DNA from: Harryflintia acetispora
Lineage (GTDB): Bacteria > Bacillota > Clostridia > Oscillospirales > Ruminococcaceae
Assembly: GCA_004340125.1 (NCBI GenBank)
Contig: SLUK01000002.1
Span: forward strand, 350,636 to 414,635
Length of the DNA stretch: 64,000 nt
Direction: 5' to 3'
The position numbers and the translations under genes were made by a program. Of this stretch, positions 44,683-53,668 are shown piece after piece (position 1 is the first letter of the stretch; each line of letters begins with the position of its first letter). The notes under the pieces were generated by a model. That model made no database searches. It saw only the letters and a list, made by a program, of their open reading frames with translations, and was not told the origin of the DNA.

Positions 44683-45591
44683 TTATTTCATCATCGAAGC
44701 GACTTCGTCGGCAAAGTTGTCCTCTCTCTTCTCGAGGCCCTCGCCCTTCTCGAAGCGCACAAAGCTGACGATCGCGATCTTGCCGCCCAGCTCCTCGCCA
44801 ATCTTGTCGGTGTACTGTGCAACAGACAGATCGCCGTCCTTGATGAAAGCCTGGTCGACAAGGCAGACTTCCTTGTAGTACTTCTGGATTCTGCCGTTGA
44901 CCATCTTCTCGGCGATGTTGGCGGGCTTGCCCTCGTTGATCGCCTGAGCGGTGAGGATTTCCTTCTCCTTGTCGATGATCTCAGACGGAACCTCTTCCTT
45001 GCGCACATAGGTCGGGGTGGCCGCCGCGATCTGCATGGCAATGTCCTTGGCATAGGCCTTGAAGCCGTCCTTGGAAGCGGTCGCATCGTCGGTGTCGAAG
45101 TTGACCATGACGCCGATTCTCCCGCCGCCGTGGATATAGGTCACGAGGTGGCCCTCGTAGCGGGCGAAGCGGCGAATGTTCATGTTCTCACCGATGGTCA
45201 GGATCTTCTCTCTGAGCAGATCGGCCACCGTCTCATCCGCGCCCGAAGCCTTGCACTCGAGCAGCGCGGCGACGTCGGCCGGCTTCTGCTCGGCCACCGT
45301 CTTGGCGCAGGTCTCGACAAAGGCGACGAAGGAATCGTTCTTCGCCACGAAGTCGGTCTCGGCGTTGACCTCGATCACCACGCCGACGTTCCCGTTCTCA
45401 TAGGCGTATACCAGGCCCTCGGCCGCGATACGGCCGGCCTTCTTGGCGGCGGCGGCAAGGCCCTTCTCTCTGAGGAATTCGATCGCCTTGTCCATATCGC
45501 CATTCGCTTCGGTCAGCGCTTTTTTGCAGTCCATCATGCCGCAGCCGGTTCTCTCACGCAGAGCGGCAACGTCCTTAGCAGTAAATGCCAT
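44683..45591 (-). CDS. tsf: Translation elongation factor Ts
   Basis: 302 residues: N-terminal UBA-like domain (VAALRERTGCGMMDCKKALTEANGD) and the EF-Tu-interacting core with TDFVAKN. Nucleotide-exchange factor for EF-Tu. Follows rpsB, the universal arrangement. Confidence 0.97.
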   Translation of the reverse strand: MAFTAKDVAALRERTGCGMMDCKKALTEANGDMDKAIEFLREKGLAAAAKKAGRIAAEGLVYAYENGNVGVVIEVNAETDFVAKNDSFVAFVETCAKTVAEQKPADVAALLECKASGADETVADLLREKILTIGENMNIRRFARYEGHLVTYIHGGGRIGVMVNFDTDDATASKDGFKAYAKDIAMQIAAATPTYVRKEEVPSEIIDKEKEILTAQAINEGKPANIAEKMVNGRIQKYYKEVCLVDQAFIKDGDLSVAQYTDKIGEELGGKIAIVSFVRFEKGEGLEKREDNFADEVASMMK

Positions 45592-45629
45592 TGGTATTTC
45601 CTCCCTGATTCTTTATCAATAATTCAGAA

Positions 45630-46382
45630 TTATTTCGCTTTGACAGGCTCGTCGGCCTCGTTCTCCTTCGCCTCGGCCTCTTCGGCGGCGGCGCCCTGCT
45701 GGCCCTGCTTGCCCTCGAGGATCGCATCGGCCATGGTCGCGGAGATCAGCTTGACGGCACGGATGGCGTCGTCGTTGCCGGGGATAACGTAATCGATCTC
45801 GTCCGGGTCGCAGTTGGTATCGACAATCGCGACGATCGGAATGCCGAGGTTCTTCGCCTCGGAGACGGCGATCCGCTCTTTTCTCGGGTCGACGATAAAG
45901 AGGGCCGCCGGGAGCTTCTTCATGTTCTTGATACCGCCCATGAATTTCTCAAGCTTCTCGATCTCGAGACGCAGCTTGATGACTTCCTTCTTGGGCAGGC
46001 GCTCGAAGGTGCCGTCCTCCTCCATCTTGCGCAGCTGCGCGAGACGGTCGATTCTGCGGCGGATGGTCTTAAAGTTGGTCAGCATGCCGCCCAGCCATCT
46101 GGCGTTGACAAAGTGCGCGCCGGCGCGGGTTGCCTCCTCGCGGATCGACTCGCCGGCCTGCTTCTTGGTGCCGACGAACAGGACCTCGCCGCCGTTCATG
46201 GACAGATCGCGCACGAACATGTACGCCTCGTCCAGCTTTTTGACGGTCTTCTGCAGGTCGATGATGTAGATGCCGTTACGCTCGGTAAAGATGTAACGCG
46301 CCATCTTGGGGTTCCATCTCCTGGTCTGGTGACCGAAGTGAACACCCGCTTCGAGAAGTTGCTTCATTGATACTACGCCCAT
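45630..46382 (-). CDS. rpsB: 30S ribosomal protein S2
   Basis: 250 residues, starting near MKQLLEAGVHFGHQTRRWNP and ending in an acidic tail. The ATG at 46382 sits eight bases after AAGGAGG. A longer upstream frame is non-coding leader. Confidence 0.97.
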   Translation of the reverse strand: MGVVSMKQLLEAGVHFGHQTRRWNPKMARYIFTERNGIYIIDLQKTVKKLDEAYMFVRDLSMNGGEVLFVGTKKQAGESIREEATRAGAHFVNARWLGGMLTNFKTIRRRIDRLAQLRKMEEDGTFERLPKKEVIKLRLEIEKLEKFMGGIKNMKKLPAALFIVDPRKERIAVSEAKNLGIPIVAIVDTNCDPDEIDYVIPGNDDAIRAVKLISATMADAILEGKQGQQGAAAEEAEAKENEADEPVKAK

Positions 46383-46495
46383 GGTAAAATCCTCCTTCAG
46401 GTTAAACCTCCGTCCTGCCTTAAAAATTTCGTGCGGCCGATCCGCTCGCACGGACACCTGGACCACACAATAACAGGACGTGCGTTTTCCGCAAT

Positions 46496-46524
46496 ATTAT
46501 ATCATACGCGGTTTAATAATGCAA
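46496..46524 (-). promoter_or_regulatory. Promoter for rpsB-tsf
   Basis: Minus strand TTGCAT, 17 bases, TATAAT. The ~110-base leader to rpsB may host S2 autoregulation, but I cannot identify a specific structure. Confidence 0.7.
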
Positions 46525-46543
46525 GCATGTTTTTCCATTTTCC

Positions 46544-47206
46544 TCAGGCGTGGGCGCGCAGCCTCGGCACCGGCAGGTTGACATGAAAATACACACAGAG
46601 CATACGGGTGAAAAAGACCACCGCGAGCGCCGAATAGAGGCTGGCCTGTTCCCCCAAATGGGGGTAGGCAAACCAGAGATAGACGGCGCCCAGCGCGGCT
46701 GCCAGCGCATAGATGTCGCTGCGGAAGATGGCGGGGACCCGCTGCGCGAGCACGTCCCGGATCACCCCTCCCCCGACCGCCGTGATGACCGACACGAAGA
46801 GGAACTGCACGAAGTTATAGTGCATGTGGATGGCCTTGAGCCCGGTGTCGATGGCGAAGATGCTCAGTCCCACCGCATCAAAGATCACGATGATGAAGTG
46901 GATCTTAAACAGGTTGCGGATCGCAATGACGAAGGCCACCGAGAGCAGCACCAGCAGGATGGTCAGATAGCTGGAAAAGAACACGGGCACCAGCACGGTC
47001 ATCCCCTGCTCGGGCAGATGGACCGGCACGCCGGTGTTCATCACCATATCACGCAGGATCCCGCCCCCGCAGGCCGTGACGAAGGCCAGCACGCAGATCC
47101 CGAGGATATCCATGCGCTTTTGCATGGCGACATAGGCCCCCAGGATCGCGAAGCTGACCACCCCGATGTATTCAAAGATGTTAAGCAGCCCGAACTGAAT
47201 TTCCAC
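46544..47206 (-). CDS. TRIC-type cation channel family membrane protein (YicG-like)
   Basis: 220 residues in two repeats of three spans plus a seventh helix. The repeat motif GGGILRDM and VGGGVIRDVL identifies the UPF0126/TRIC family. Bacterial members conduct monovalent cations. Gene follows ung by 12 bases. Confidence 0.85.
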   Translation of the reverse strand: MEIQFGLLNIFEYIGVVSFAILGAYVAMQKRMDILGICVLAFVTACGGGILRDMVMNTGVPVHLPEQGMTVLVPVFFSSYLTILLVLLSVAFVIAIRNLFKIHFIIVIFDAVGLSIFAIDTGLKAIHMHYNFVQFLFVSVITAVGGGVIRDVLAQRVPAIFRSDIYALAAALGAVYLWFAYPHLGEQASLYSALAVVFFTRMLCVYFHVNLPVPRLRAHA

Positions 47207-47218
47207 TTCCCTATCCCC

Positions 47219-47887
47219 TCACTGCGGCAGCTGCCAGTCGACCGAACGGCCGAACTGGCTCAAAAACGCATTGGTCTTGGAAAAGTGGCGGCAGCCGAAG
47301 AAGCCGCTTTGCGCCGAAAAGGGGCTGGGGTGGGCGGCGCTGAGCACCAGGTGGTTGAGGTTCGTGATATACTGCGCCTTGGCCTTAGCAAACGAGCCCC
47401 AGAGCAGGAAGACGATCGGCTCCTCGCGCGCGTTCAGCAGCTCGATGATCCGGTCGGTGAAAATCCCCCAGCCGATATCCCTATGGGAGTTCGCCTGCCC
47501 GGCGCGCACCGTCAAAGTGGCGTTGAGCAGCAGCACCCCGTCCTCGGCCCACGCCTCGAGACAGCCGTGCCCCGGCGGGATGAAGCCGACGTCGTCGTGC
47601 AGCTCCTGGTAAATATTCTGCAGGCTGGGAGGAACCGGCACCCCGCGCCGCACCGAGAAGGAGAGTCCCTGCGCCTGCCCCCGTCCGTGGTAGGGGTCCT
47701 GGCCGAGGATCACCGCCTTGACGCTGCGGTACGGGGTAAAGCGCAGGGCGTTAAAGATGTCCTCCATCGGCGGGTAGACGGTGTAGCGGCGGTACTCCTC
47801 CTTTAATGTTTCCCGCAGCCGCCGGTAATAATCCTTCTGGAACTCGCCGGCGAGCAGCTCGTCCCAGTCGTTGCCAATCTGTACCAT
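47219..47887 (-). CDS. ung: Uracil-DNA glycosylase
   Basis: 222 residues of family 1 UDG: water-activating GQDPYHGRGQAQGLSFSV (near residue 60) and the C-terminal HPSPFSAQSGFFGCRHF. Removes uracil from DNA. Standard length. Confidence 0.97.
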   Translation of the reverse strand: MVQIGNDWDELLAGEFQKDYYRRLRETLKEEYRRYTVYPPMEDIFNALRFTPYRSVKAVILGQDPYHGRGQAQGLSFSVRRGVPVPPSLQNIYQELHDDVGFIPPGHGCLEAWAEDGVLLLNATLTVRAGQANSHRDIGWGIFTDRIIELLNAREEPIVFLLWGSFAKAKAQYITNLNHLVLSAAHPSPFSAQSGFFGCRHFSKTNAFLSQFGRSVDWQLPQ

Positions 47888-47917
47888 AGGTCACCTCGAA
47901 GTCGTATGCCCGCCGCC

Positions 47918-49249
47918 TCAGACATGCAGGACAAGCAGGGCCACATTGAAATAGATAAAAATCGAACAGGCGTCCACCACCGTGGTGATGATGGGCGCCG
48001 CCATGATCGCCGGGTCTACCTTGAGGCGCTTGGCCACGATGGGCAGGATGCACCCCAGCGACTTTGACAGGCAGACGGTCAGGATCAGCGTGAACCCGAC
48101 GGTGGCCGCCATCAAAAAAGATCCGTATTGAAAGAAGATGCGCAGCCCGTTGACCAGGGCCAGCGCCACGCCCACCAAGAGCGCCACCCGGATTTCCTTA
48201 AACCAGACGCGCAGCGCATCCCGCGGCGCGATCTCGTTTAAGGCCATGCCGCGGATGACCAGCGTCGAGCTCTGCGAGCCGCAGTTCCCGCCGGTGTCCA
48301 TGATCATCGGGATAAAGGCCACCAGCAGCGGGATGGCCGCGAAGGCGTCCTCATATTTGGTGATGATCGTCCCGGTCACCGTGGCCGAGAGCATGAGGAT
48401 CAAGAGCCAGACGATCCGCTTCTTGGCGTGGGTAAAAACCGAGGTGCGCAGGTAGCTGTCGTCCGACGGGCTGATGGCCGCCATCTTCTCAAAGTCCTCG
48501 GTGTTCTCCTCCTGGATGACGTCCAGCGCGTCGTCGATGGTGATGATCCCGACCAAACGGTTCTCCGTATCCACCACCGGCAGCGCCAGGAAGTCATATT
48601 TACCGAACAGATAGGCGATCTGCTCCTGATCGTCCAGGGTGTGGACATAGATGATGTTGGTCTCCATGATCTCCCCGATGAGGGTTTCCTTGTCGGCCAG
48701 CAGCAGGGTCTTGACGGTGACCACCCCCTCGAGCACCCGGTTGTCGCCGATGACATAGCAGGTATAGATGGTCTCCTTGTTTACCCCGGTGCGCCGGATG
48801 TGGTCGAACGCCTGTCCCACCGTCATCGAGCTTTTAAGGTCCACCAGCTCGATGGTCATCAGGCTGCCCGCACTGTCCTCGGGGTAGCTCAAAAATTGGT
48901 TGATGGATTTGCGGTACTGCATGTCGCAGCTTTGCAGCACCTTCTTGACGACGTTTGCGGGCATTTCCTCGAGCATGTCCACGGTGTCGTCCATCGCCAG
49001 TTCGTCGAGCACGGCGCGCAGCTCGACGTCGTTCATCGCCTCACAAAGGCTCTGCTGGGCCTCGCTCTCCATGTAGGAGAAGGTGTCCGCCGCCGTCTCC
49101 TTGGGCAGGAGCCGAAACAGCAGCACCATGTCCTCCTGGGAAAGGCCCAAAAAGAGCGCCGCGATGTCCACCACGTTGAGCTCACTCAGATATGCGCGCA
49201 GCCGGCCGTAATGGCGCTGTGCGAGCAGCTCGCGAATCGTTTCATTCAT
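47918..49249 (-). CDS. mgtE: Magnesium transporter MgtE
   Basis: 443 residues: N-terminal superhelical domain, paired CBS domains (about 135-255) and a five-span transport domain containing PMIMDTGGNCGSQSSTLVIRG. The N and CBS domains gate the pore by Mg2+ binding. A probable M-box lies in the leader. Confidence 0.95.
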   Translation of the reverse strand: MNETIRELLAQRHYGRLRAYLSELNVVDIAALFLGLSQEDMVLLFRLLPKETAADTFSYMESEAQQSLCEAMNDVELRAVLDELAMDDTVDMLEEMPANVVKKVLQSCDMQYRKSINQFLSYPEDSAGSLMTIELVDLKSSMTVGQAFDHIRRTGVNKETIYTCYVIGDNRVLEGVVTVKTLLLADKETLIGEIMETNIIYVHTLDDQEQIAYLFGKYDFLALPVVDTENRLVGIITIDDALDVIQEENTEDFEKMAAISPSDDSYLRTSVFTHAKKRIVWLLILMLSATVTGTIITKYEDAFAAIPLLVAFIPMIMDTGGNCGSQSSTLVIRGMALNEIAPRDALRVWFKEIRVALLVGVALALVNGLRIFFQYGSFLMAATVGFTLILTVCLSKSLGCILPIVAKRLKVDPAIMAAPIITTVVDACSIFIYFNVALLVLHV

Positions 49250-49270
49250 CCTATTCTGCCTCCCTCTTTG

Positions 49271-49311
49271 CGGGCGGCAAAAGGCTAGGGCCCCGGCTTG
49301 AACGCCGCCCG
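49271..49311 (-). promoter_or_regulatory. Hairpin between the M-box and the mgtE start
   Basis: CGGGCGGC (49271-49278) pairs with GCCGCCCG (49304-49311). On the minus strand it ends just before the GAGGGAGG ribosome-binding region, so it may be part of the riboswitch expression platform. No T-run. Confidence 0.4.
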
Positions 49312-49324
49312 CTGTTTCTCTGTT

Positions 49325-49456
49325 TGTTTCCGACTTTGTCGACTCGGACCTGCGTCCACCGTGTTCACCCCTTTAATGATTAAATTGCCCCGTTGGCGCT
49401 TTCTCGCTTTTTTGGCATAGCGGCCATAGGGGTCTTGAAATACAGCTCAAAGAGCT
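49325..49456 (-). promoter_or_regulatory. Probable M-box (ykoK) magnesium riboswitch upstream of mgtE
   Basis: On the minus strand, 49416-49385 reads GCCAAAAAAGC, then AAAGCGCCAACGGGGCAA, which parallels the ykoK core GCCCAAAAAT..AAAGACGCCAATGGGTCAA. It is followed by ATTAAAGGGGTGA, comparable to CATAAGGTGA. mgtE is a classic M-box target. The boundaries are approximate. Confidence 0.6.
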
Positions 49457-49463
49457 ATCTTTT

Positions 49464-49492
49464 ATTATACTACCTGCGCCCCGCGCTGTAAA
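49464..49492 (-). promoter_or_regulatory. Promoter for mgtE
   Basis: Minus strand TTTACA, 17 bases, TATAAT, giving a leader of about 205 bases that contains the M-box. Confidence 0.65.
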
Positions 49493-49602
49493 CCAGACTT
49501 TTCTGCCATTATGATCTTTTCCATCAGAAATTTCAATCTCCTTGTCCGTCTGCCGCGTACAAGGAAGCGGCCTGCCGGTCATCCCGGCAGGCCGCCCAAT
49601 TT

Positions 49603-50001
49603 CTATTCCATACCCTTCCCTGCAGTGCCGCCCTGTCCCATCAGCGCAATCATCTTTTCCAAAAACTCCAGCGGAAAAGGCGGGGACGCCAAAGGCTTCA
49701 CCGCCAGCGACATCAGCTTCACAGGGTTGTCGTCCGCCGCGATCCGGTTGGAGTGGAACACGCCGCAGCTTCGGCAGCGGTGCAGAATGGCCCACTCCCC
49801 ATCGGCGCGCACCCAGACCCCGACCGGGTCCATAACCCCCTGGCAGATGGATTTCCGGTCCCCCGGCTCCTCGTCGAGATGGACGCTGGAAAGGCAATTC
49901 GGACAATGGTTGCGATGCCGGGTGCCGGCGCCCTCCAAAGCGACCGTACTGCCGCAAACCTTACAGACGAAGCAAGCATCGGCTTTTTTTAATCTATTCA
50001 A
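49603..50001 (-). CDS. RNHCP domain-containing zinc-ribbon protein
   Basis: 132 residues. An N-terminal CKVC and the RNHCPNCLSS motif form a zinc ribbon, and a second CRSCGVFH follows near residue 75; this is the RNHCP family, of unknown function. TTG start at 50001, seven bases after AGGAGG. It has a structured leader. Confidence 0.82.
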   Translation of the reverse strand: MNRLKKADACFVCKVCGSTVALEGAGTRHRNHCPNCLSSVHLDEEPGDRKSICQGVMDPVGVWVRADGEWAILHRCRSCGVFHSNRIAADDNPVKLMSLAVKPLASPPFPLEFLEKMIALMGQGGTAGKGME

Positions 50002-50041
50002 TTTAAATCCTCCTGAAGTTATCCGTATAGTTCATAACTTT

Positions 50042-50096
50042 GGGAGGCTTTGCGGAGATCAGTCCACACAAACCTCCCGGTTCGTGACAATCTCCG
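50042..50096 (-). promoter_or_regulatory. Pseudoknot-like structured leader of the RNHCP gene
   Basis: In transcript order: CGGAGAT, 11 bases, GGGAGG, 13 bases, ATCTCCG, 5 bases, CCTCCC. The two stems interleave, giving an H-type pseudoknot or two mutually exclusive helices. A further hairpin (AGTTAT/ATAACT, 50039-50017) follows directly before AGGAGG. It fits no riboswitch class I can name. Confidence 0.45.
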
Positions 50097-50216
50097 GAGT
50101 ACCAAATCTAAACAAAAATCATTTCTCCTTAAAGTATAATAAGAATTTGCCGTGCTTTATTTTAACACATCCGGCGCTATCTTACAAGATGCGGCGGCGT
50201 TGAGAAAAAGTCCCCC

Positions 50217-50245
50217 TTGACAACTCGCCGAAAAGAGCTTATAGT
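50217..50245 (+). promoter_or_regulatory. Promoter for the T-box/leuA transcript
   Basis: TTGACA, 17-base spacer, TATAGT. Confidence 0.75.
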
Positions 50246-50247
50246 AT

Positions 50248-50547
50248 TAATAATATCTCTCAAATGCGCAGATGAGGAACAGTAAGGCCTCCTTCTCCAT
50301 CCAGAGAACTGCTGGCAGGTGAAAAGCAGCTGGAGCAGAGCCCTGAACTCGCCTCGGAGCAGCCCGCTGAACCGTACTTCGTAGTAGGCGCCGCCGGAAC
50401 CCGGCCGTTACCCCGGGAGGATATAAGGCCCCTGTGGGTCCGTATCCGCGAATGAGCATATTGCCCGCTGGGGAATATGGAATTAGAGTGGTACCGCGTG
50501 AGACTGAAAGTCTTTCGCCTCTAACGAAGAGGTGAAGGGCTTTTTTG
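50248..50547 (+). promoter_or_regulatory. T-box leader of leuA
   Basis: A long leader ends in the T-box sequence TGGTACCGCG (50489-50498) followed by a terminator hairpin (about 50512-50539) and TTTTTT. The GAACTCGCC segment puts a CTC leucine codon at 50348-50350 in the likely specifier loop, consistent with induction by uncharged tRNA-Leu. Confidence 0.88.
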
Positions 50548-50598
50548 TTATATGTAAATACTTCATTTGATAACAAATCAGGAAAGGGTGTTTGGCAG

Positions 50599-52257
50599 AT
50601 GAAAAACGTAGAAAAGTACAAGAGGGGCTATTTTCTTCCGCCCCACTGCGAGATGAGATGGGCCCAAAAGGAATACATCGACCACCCGCCGGTCTGGTGC
50701 AGCGTCGACCTGCGCGACGGCAACCAGTCGCTGATCGTCCCGATGAGCCTCGAGGAGAAGCTGGAATTCTATCAGCACCTGCTGAAAGTCGGCTTCAAGG
50801 AGATCGAGATCGGTTTCCCAGCCGCCAGCGAAACGGAATATGAGTTCCTGCGCACCCTCATCGAGCAGGACCTGATTCCGGACGACGTGACCATCCAGGT
50901 GCTCACCCAGTCCCGCGAGCACATCATCGAAAAGACCTTCGAGGCGCTCAAGGGCTGCAAGAAGGCGGTGGTCCACCTTTACAACTCCACCTCGGTCGCC
51001 CAGCGCGAGCAGGTCTTTAAGAAGAGCAAGGAAGAGATCATCGACATCGCCGTGATGGGCGCAAAGCTGCTGCAAAAGCGCGCCGCCGAGGCGGATGGGG
51101 ATTTCCGCTTCGAGTACTCCCCCGAGAGCTTCACCGGCACCGAGATGGAATTCGCCCTGGAAATCTGCAACGCGGTGCTGGACATCTGGAAGCCCACGCC
51201 CCAGCGCAAGGTTATCATCAACCTGCCGGTCACTGTCTCGATGTCCATGCCCCACGTCTACGCCAACCAGGTCGAGTTCATGAACGACAACCTCAAATAC
51301 CGCGAGAGCGTGATCATCTCGCTCCACCCGCACAATGACCGCGGCTGCGCCATCGCGGACAGCGAGCTCGGGCTGCTGGCCGGTGCCGACCGGATCGAGG
51401 GCACCCTCTTCGGAAACGGCGAGCGCACCGGCAACGTGGACATCGTGACCCTGGCGCTCAACATGTATTCCCACGGGATCGACCCGGGGCTCGACTTCTC
51501 GTGTCTACCCGAAACCACCGCCCTCTACGAGCGGCTGACCCGCATGCACGTCTACGAGCGCCAGCCCTATTCCGGCGCGCTGGTCTTCGCCGCCTTCTCC
51601 GGCTCCCATCAGGACGCCATCGCCAAGGGGATGCACTGGCGGGACGAGAAGAACTGCGAGCACTGGACCGTCCCCTACCTGCCGATCGACCCGAAGGACA
51701 TCGGCCGGGAGTACGAGGGCGACGTCATCCGGATCAATTCCCAGTCCGGCAAGGGCGGGATCGGCTACCTGCTCGAGCAGAAGTACGGCCTCGACCTGCC
51801 GCCCAAGATGCGCGAGGATTTCGGCTACAAGGTCAAGAGCGTTTCCGACCATCTGCATAAGGAGCTGCTGCCCGACGAGATCCATGACATCTTCCAGAAG
51901 GAATATGTCAACATCGACGCGCCGGTCAAATTCGTCAACTACAAGATTGCCGCCAACGGCGAGACCCACGCCACCGTCTGGGTGAAGGTCAGCGGCGAGG
52001 AACAGGAGTTCACCGCCTCGGGCAACGGACGTCTGGATGCCGTCAGCAACGCGCTGCAGCGGGGCCTGCGGATCAGCTATTCCAACCTGGTCTACAAGGA
52101 GCACGCTTTGGAGATCGGCTCGACCTCCCGCGCGATGGCCTATGTCGGGATCACCGGCCCCGACGGGAAGACCAGCTGGGGCGCCGGGCGGCACAACGAC
52201 ATCATGACCGCCTCGGTCTATGCCCTGGTGAGCGCCGTCAACAAAATGATGAATTAA
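50599..52257 (+). CDS. leuA: 2-isopropylmalate synthase (long type)
   Basis: 552 residues: DRE-TIM barrel with VDLRDGNQSL and the metal histidines in SLHPHNDRGCAI, then the LeuA allosteric domain, of the type-2 (about 550-residue) form. First committed step of leucine synthesis from 2-oxoisovalerate and acetyl-CoA. ATG at 50599 is behind GGAAAGGGTG. Monocistronic, between the T-box and a strong terminator. Confidence 0.94.
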   Translation: MKNVEKYKRGYFLPPHCEMRWAQKEYIDHPPVWCSVDLRDGNQSLIVPMSLEEKLEFYQHLLKVGFKEIEIGFPAASETEYEFLRTLIEQDLIPDDVTIQVLTQSREHIIEKTFEALKGCKKAVVHLYNSTSVAQREQVFKKSKEEIIDIAVMGAKLLQKRAAEADGDFRFEYSPESFTGTEMEFALEICNAVLDIWKPTPQRKVIINLPVTVSMSMPHVYANQVEFMNDNLKYRESVIISLHPHNDRGCAIADSELGLLAGADRIEGTLFGNGERTGNVDIVTLALNMYSHGIDPGLDFSCLPETTALYERLTRMHVYERQPYSGALVFAAFSGSHQDAIAKGMHWRDEKNCEHWTVPYLPIDPKDIGREYEGDVIRINSQSGKGGIGYLLEQKYGLDLPPKMREDFGYKVKSVSDHLHKELLPDEIHDIFQKEYVNIDAPVKFVNYKIAANGETHATVWVKVSGEEQEFTASGNGRLDAVSNALQRGLRISYSNLVYKEHALEIGSTSRAMAYVGITGPDGKTSWGAGRHNDIMTASVYALVSAVNKMMN

Positions 52258-52270
52258 CCGATTCCCTTAA

Positions 52271-52316
52271 AAAAACCGGGGCCTGCCGCAGTCATTTGCG
52301 GCAGGCCCCGGTTTTT
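52271..52316. terminator. Bidirectional terminator
   Basis: A 20-bp perfect stem (52271-52290 with 52297-52316) with A-run and T-run ends, between leuA and a convergent gene. Confidence 0.88.
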
Positions 52317-52321
52317 CTTTG

Positions 52322-52873
52322 CTATGGAAGCAGCGGCTTGCAGATCAGGCGGTCCAGCTTGGTGTCCAGGATATTGGCCGCGTGGGCCGGGCGCAGGATC
52401 CAGGCCGTGTCCGCTCCCCTGCCGGTCCCGCCCACACAGACCACCGGACCCGGCCTTATCGCGCCGCAGTCCAGCGCCATCACGGCGCACTCGACGCAGA
52501 CCTTGGTGCCCTGCCCGAACATGCGCAGGGTATGGGCCATGATCTCGACCGGATAGGCGCCGCTGAACTTCTTCGAGATCCCCCGCTCCGCCCCGCTGAG
52601 CACATGGGTGGCGGTGACGATCGCCATCCCGCAGTCCTGGAGCTCCCGGCGCACCTGTGCGGGCAGCTCCTGCTCCCCCGGCTCCCTGTAGCCGTTGGCG
52701 TGGGTCACCACGACGATGTCAAGCTCCTTTGCCGCGCCTTTCAGCAGCAGCGGCGTATATCCCGAACCGGTGGCCACCACCAGCGCGCCGATCCCTTCCT
52801 CCTTCGCCGCCTGCACCGCAAGCTGCAAGGTCCGTTCGGTATTCTGTTTGCCCGGCTTATCAAAATAAACCAT
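52322..52873 (-). CDS. Stand-alone pyruvate kinase C-terminal-domain-like protein
   Basis: 183 residues resembling the alpha/beta C domain of pyruvate kinase without the catalytic barrel (GALVVATGSGYTPLLL near residue 30). Found as separate conserved proteins in Firmicutes; function unknown. ATG at 52873 is close behind GGGGAGGG; the 13 upstream in-frame residues have no ribosome-binding site. Lies 38 bases after the DUF1836 gene. Confidence 0.72.
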   Translation of the reverse strand: MVYFDKPGKQNTERTLQLAVQAAKEEGIGALVVATGSGYTPLLLKGAAKELDIVVVTHANGYREPGEQELPAQVRRELQDCGMAIVTATHVLSGAERGISKKFSGAYPVEIMAHTLRMFGQGTKVCVECAVMALDCGAIRPGPVVCVGGTGRGADTAWILRPAHAANILDTKLDRLICKPLLP

Positions 52874-52911
52874 AGTTCCCTCCCCTTTCTGTTTGAAAAC
52901 GGTATAATCCA

Positions 52912-53478
52912 TTATTCCTTCGGCCCAAAATATTCATCGATCACCGTTTCAGCCATCCGTTTCATATAAAGCGACATCGCGGACATCGAGAGCAGCAGCA
53001 CCATCAGGTCGCTCTTGCCCCGCAGCTCGATCGGCGACTTGCGGAACATCGAACGGATGACCTCCGGCATGGTGTCCCGCTCGATCTGCTTGAAGGTCAG
53101 AAACTGCCGGTAACACTCCTCGAGCGCCTTCTCGTCGAAGTCCTCCTCCTCGTAGACGCCCGAGAGCACCCTTTTTATCTCCTGGATGGTGAGGGTGTTT
53201 TTCATGTTGTAAATGAGCAGCATCTGGATGATGTGTTCCTTGGTGTACTTTTTTCCCTTGATCGGCTTGAGGACGCCCTCCTTGCTGTAATTGTTGATCA
53301 TCGTCTTGGTCAGCAGCTTGTCGTCCTCGTACCGCTTATTCCCGCCAAGGTTCTGATCGAAAATGGTGATGATCTGGTCCATATACAGGTCGATGTCCGG
53401 GATGCTTTGCGGCGGGATATCGTCGTCGTCAAAGCTGCGGCGCACCAGGTCCATCATTTCTTCCTTCATATCCGGCAT
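52912..53478 (-). CDS. DUF1836 domain-containing protein
   Basis: 188 residues; the MINNYSKEGVLKPIKGKKYTKEHI segment is a MerR-like winged-helix region typical of DUF1836, so a DNA-binding role is likely. A C-terminal hydrophobic stretch (LMVLLLSMSAMSLYM) follows. ATG at 53478 lies nine bases after GGGAGG. Probably co-transcribed with the downstream pyruvate-kinase-like gene. Confidence 0.78.
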   Translation of the reverse strand: MPDMKEEMMDLVRRSFDDDDIPPQSIPDIDLYMDQIITIFDQNLGGNKRYEDDKLLTKTMINNYSKEGVLKPIKGKKYTKEHIIQMLLIYNMKNTLTIQEIKRVLSGVYEEEDFDEKALEECYRQFLTFKQIERDTMPEVIRSMFRKSPIELRGKSDLMVLLLSMSAMSLYMKRMAETVIDEYFGPKE

Positions 53479-53668
53479 GGTTTCTACCTCCCAGGTAAAA
53501 TTCTTGCGATCGTAGAGTTGCATAACGGCTATATTGTGGCTATTGTACCATATTTTGCAATGCTTATCAATTTCTGCTCTTGTAATCCCGCCGAAATATG
53601 TTATACTATAAATATAAAATAGTTTTAAAAACTATATTTTAAATTATCAATACTTGGAGGTGCGATTT

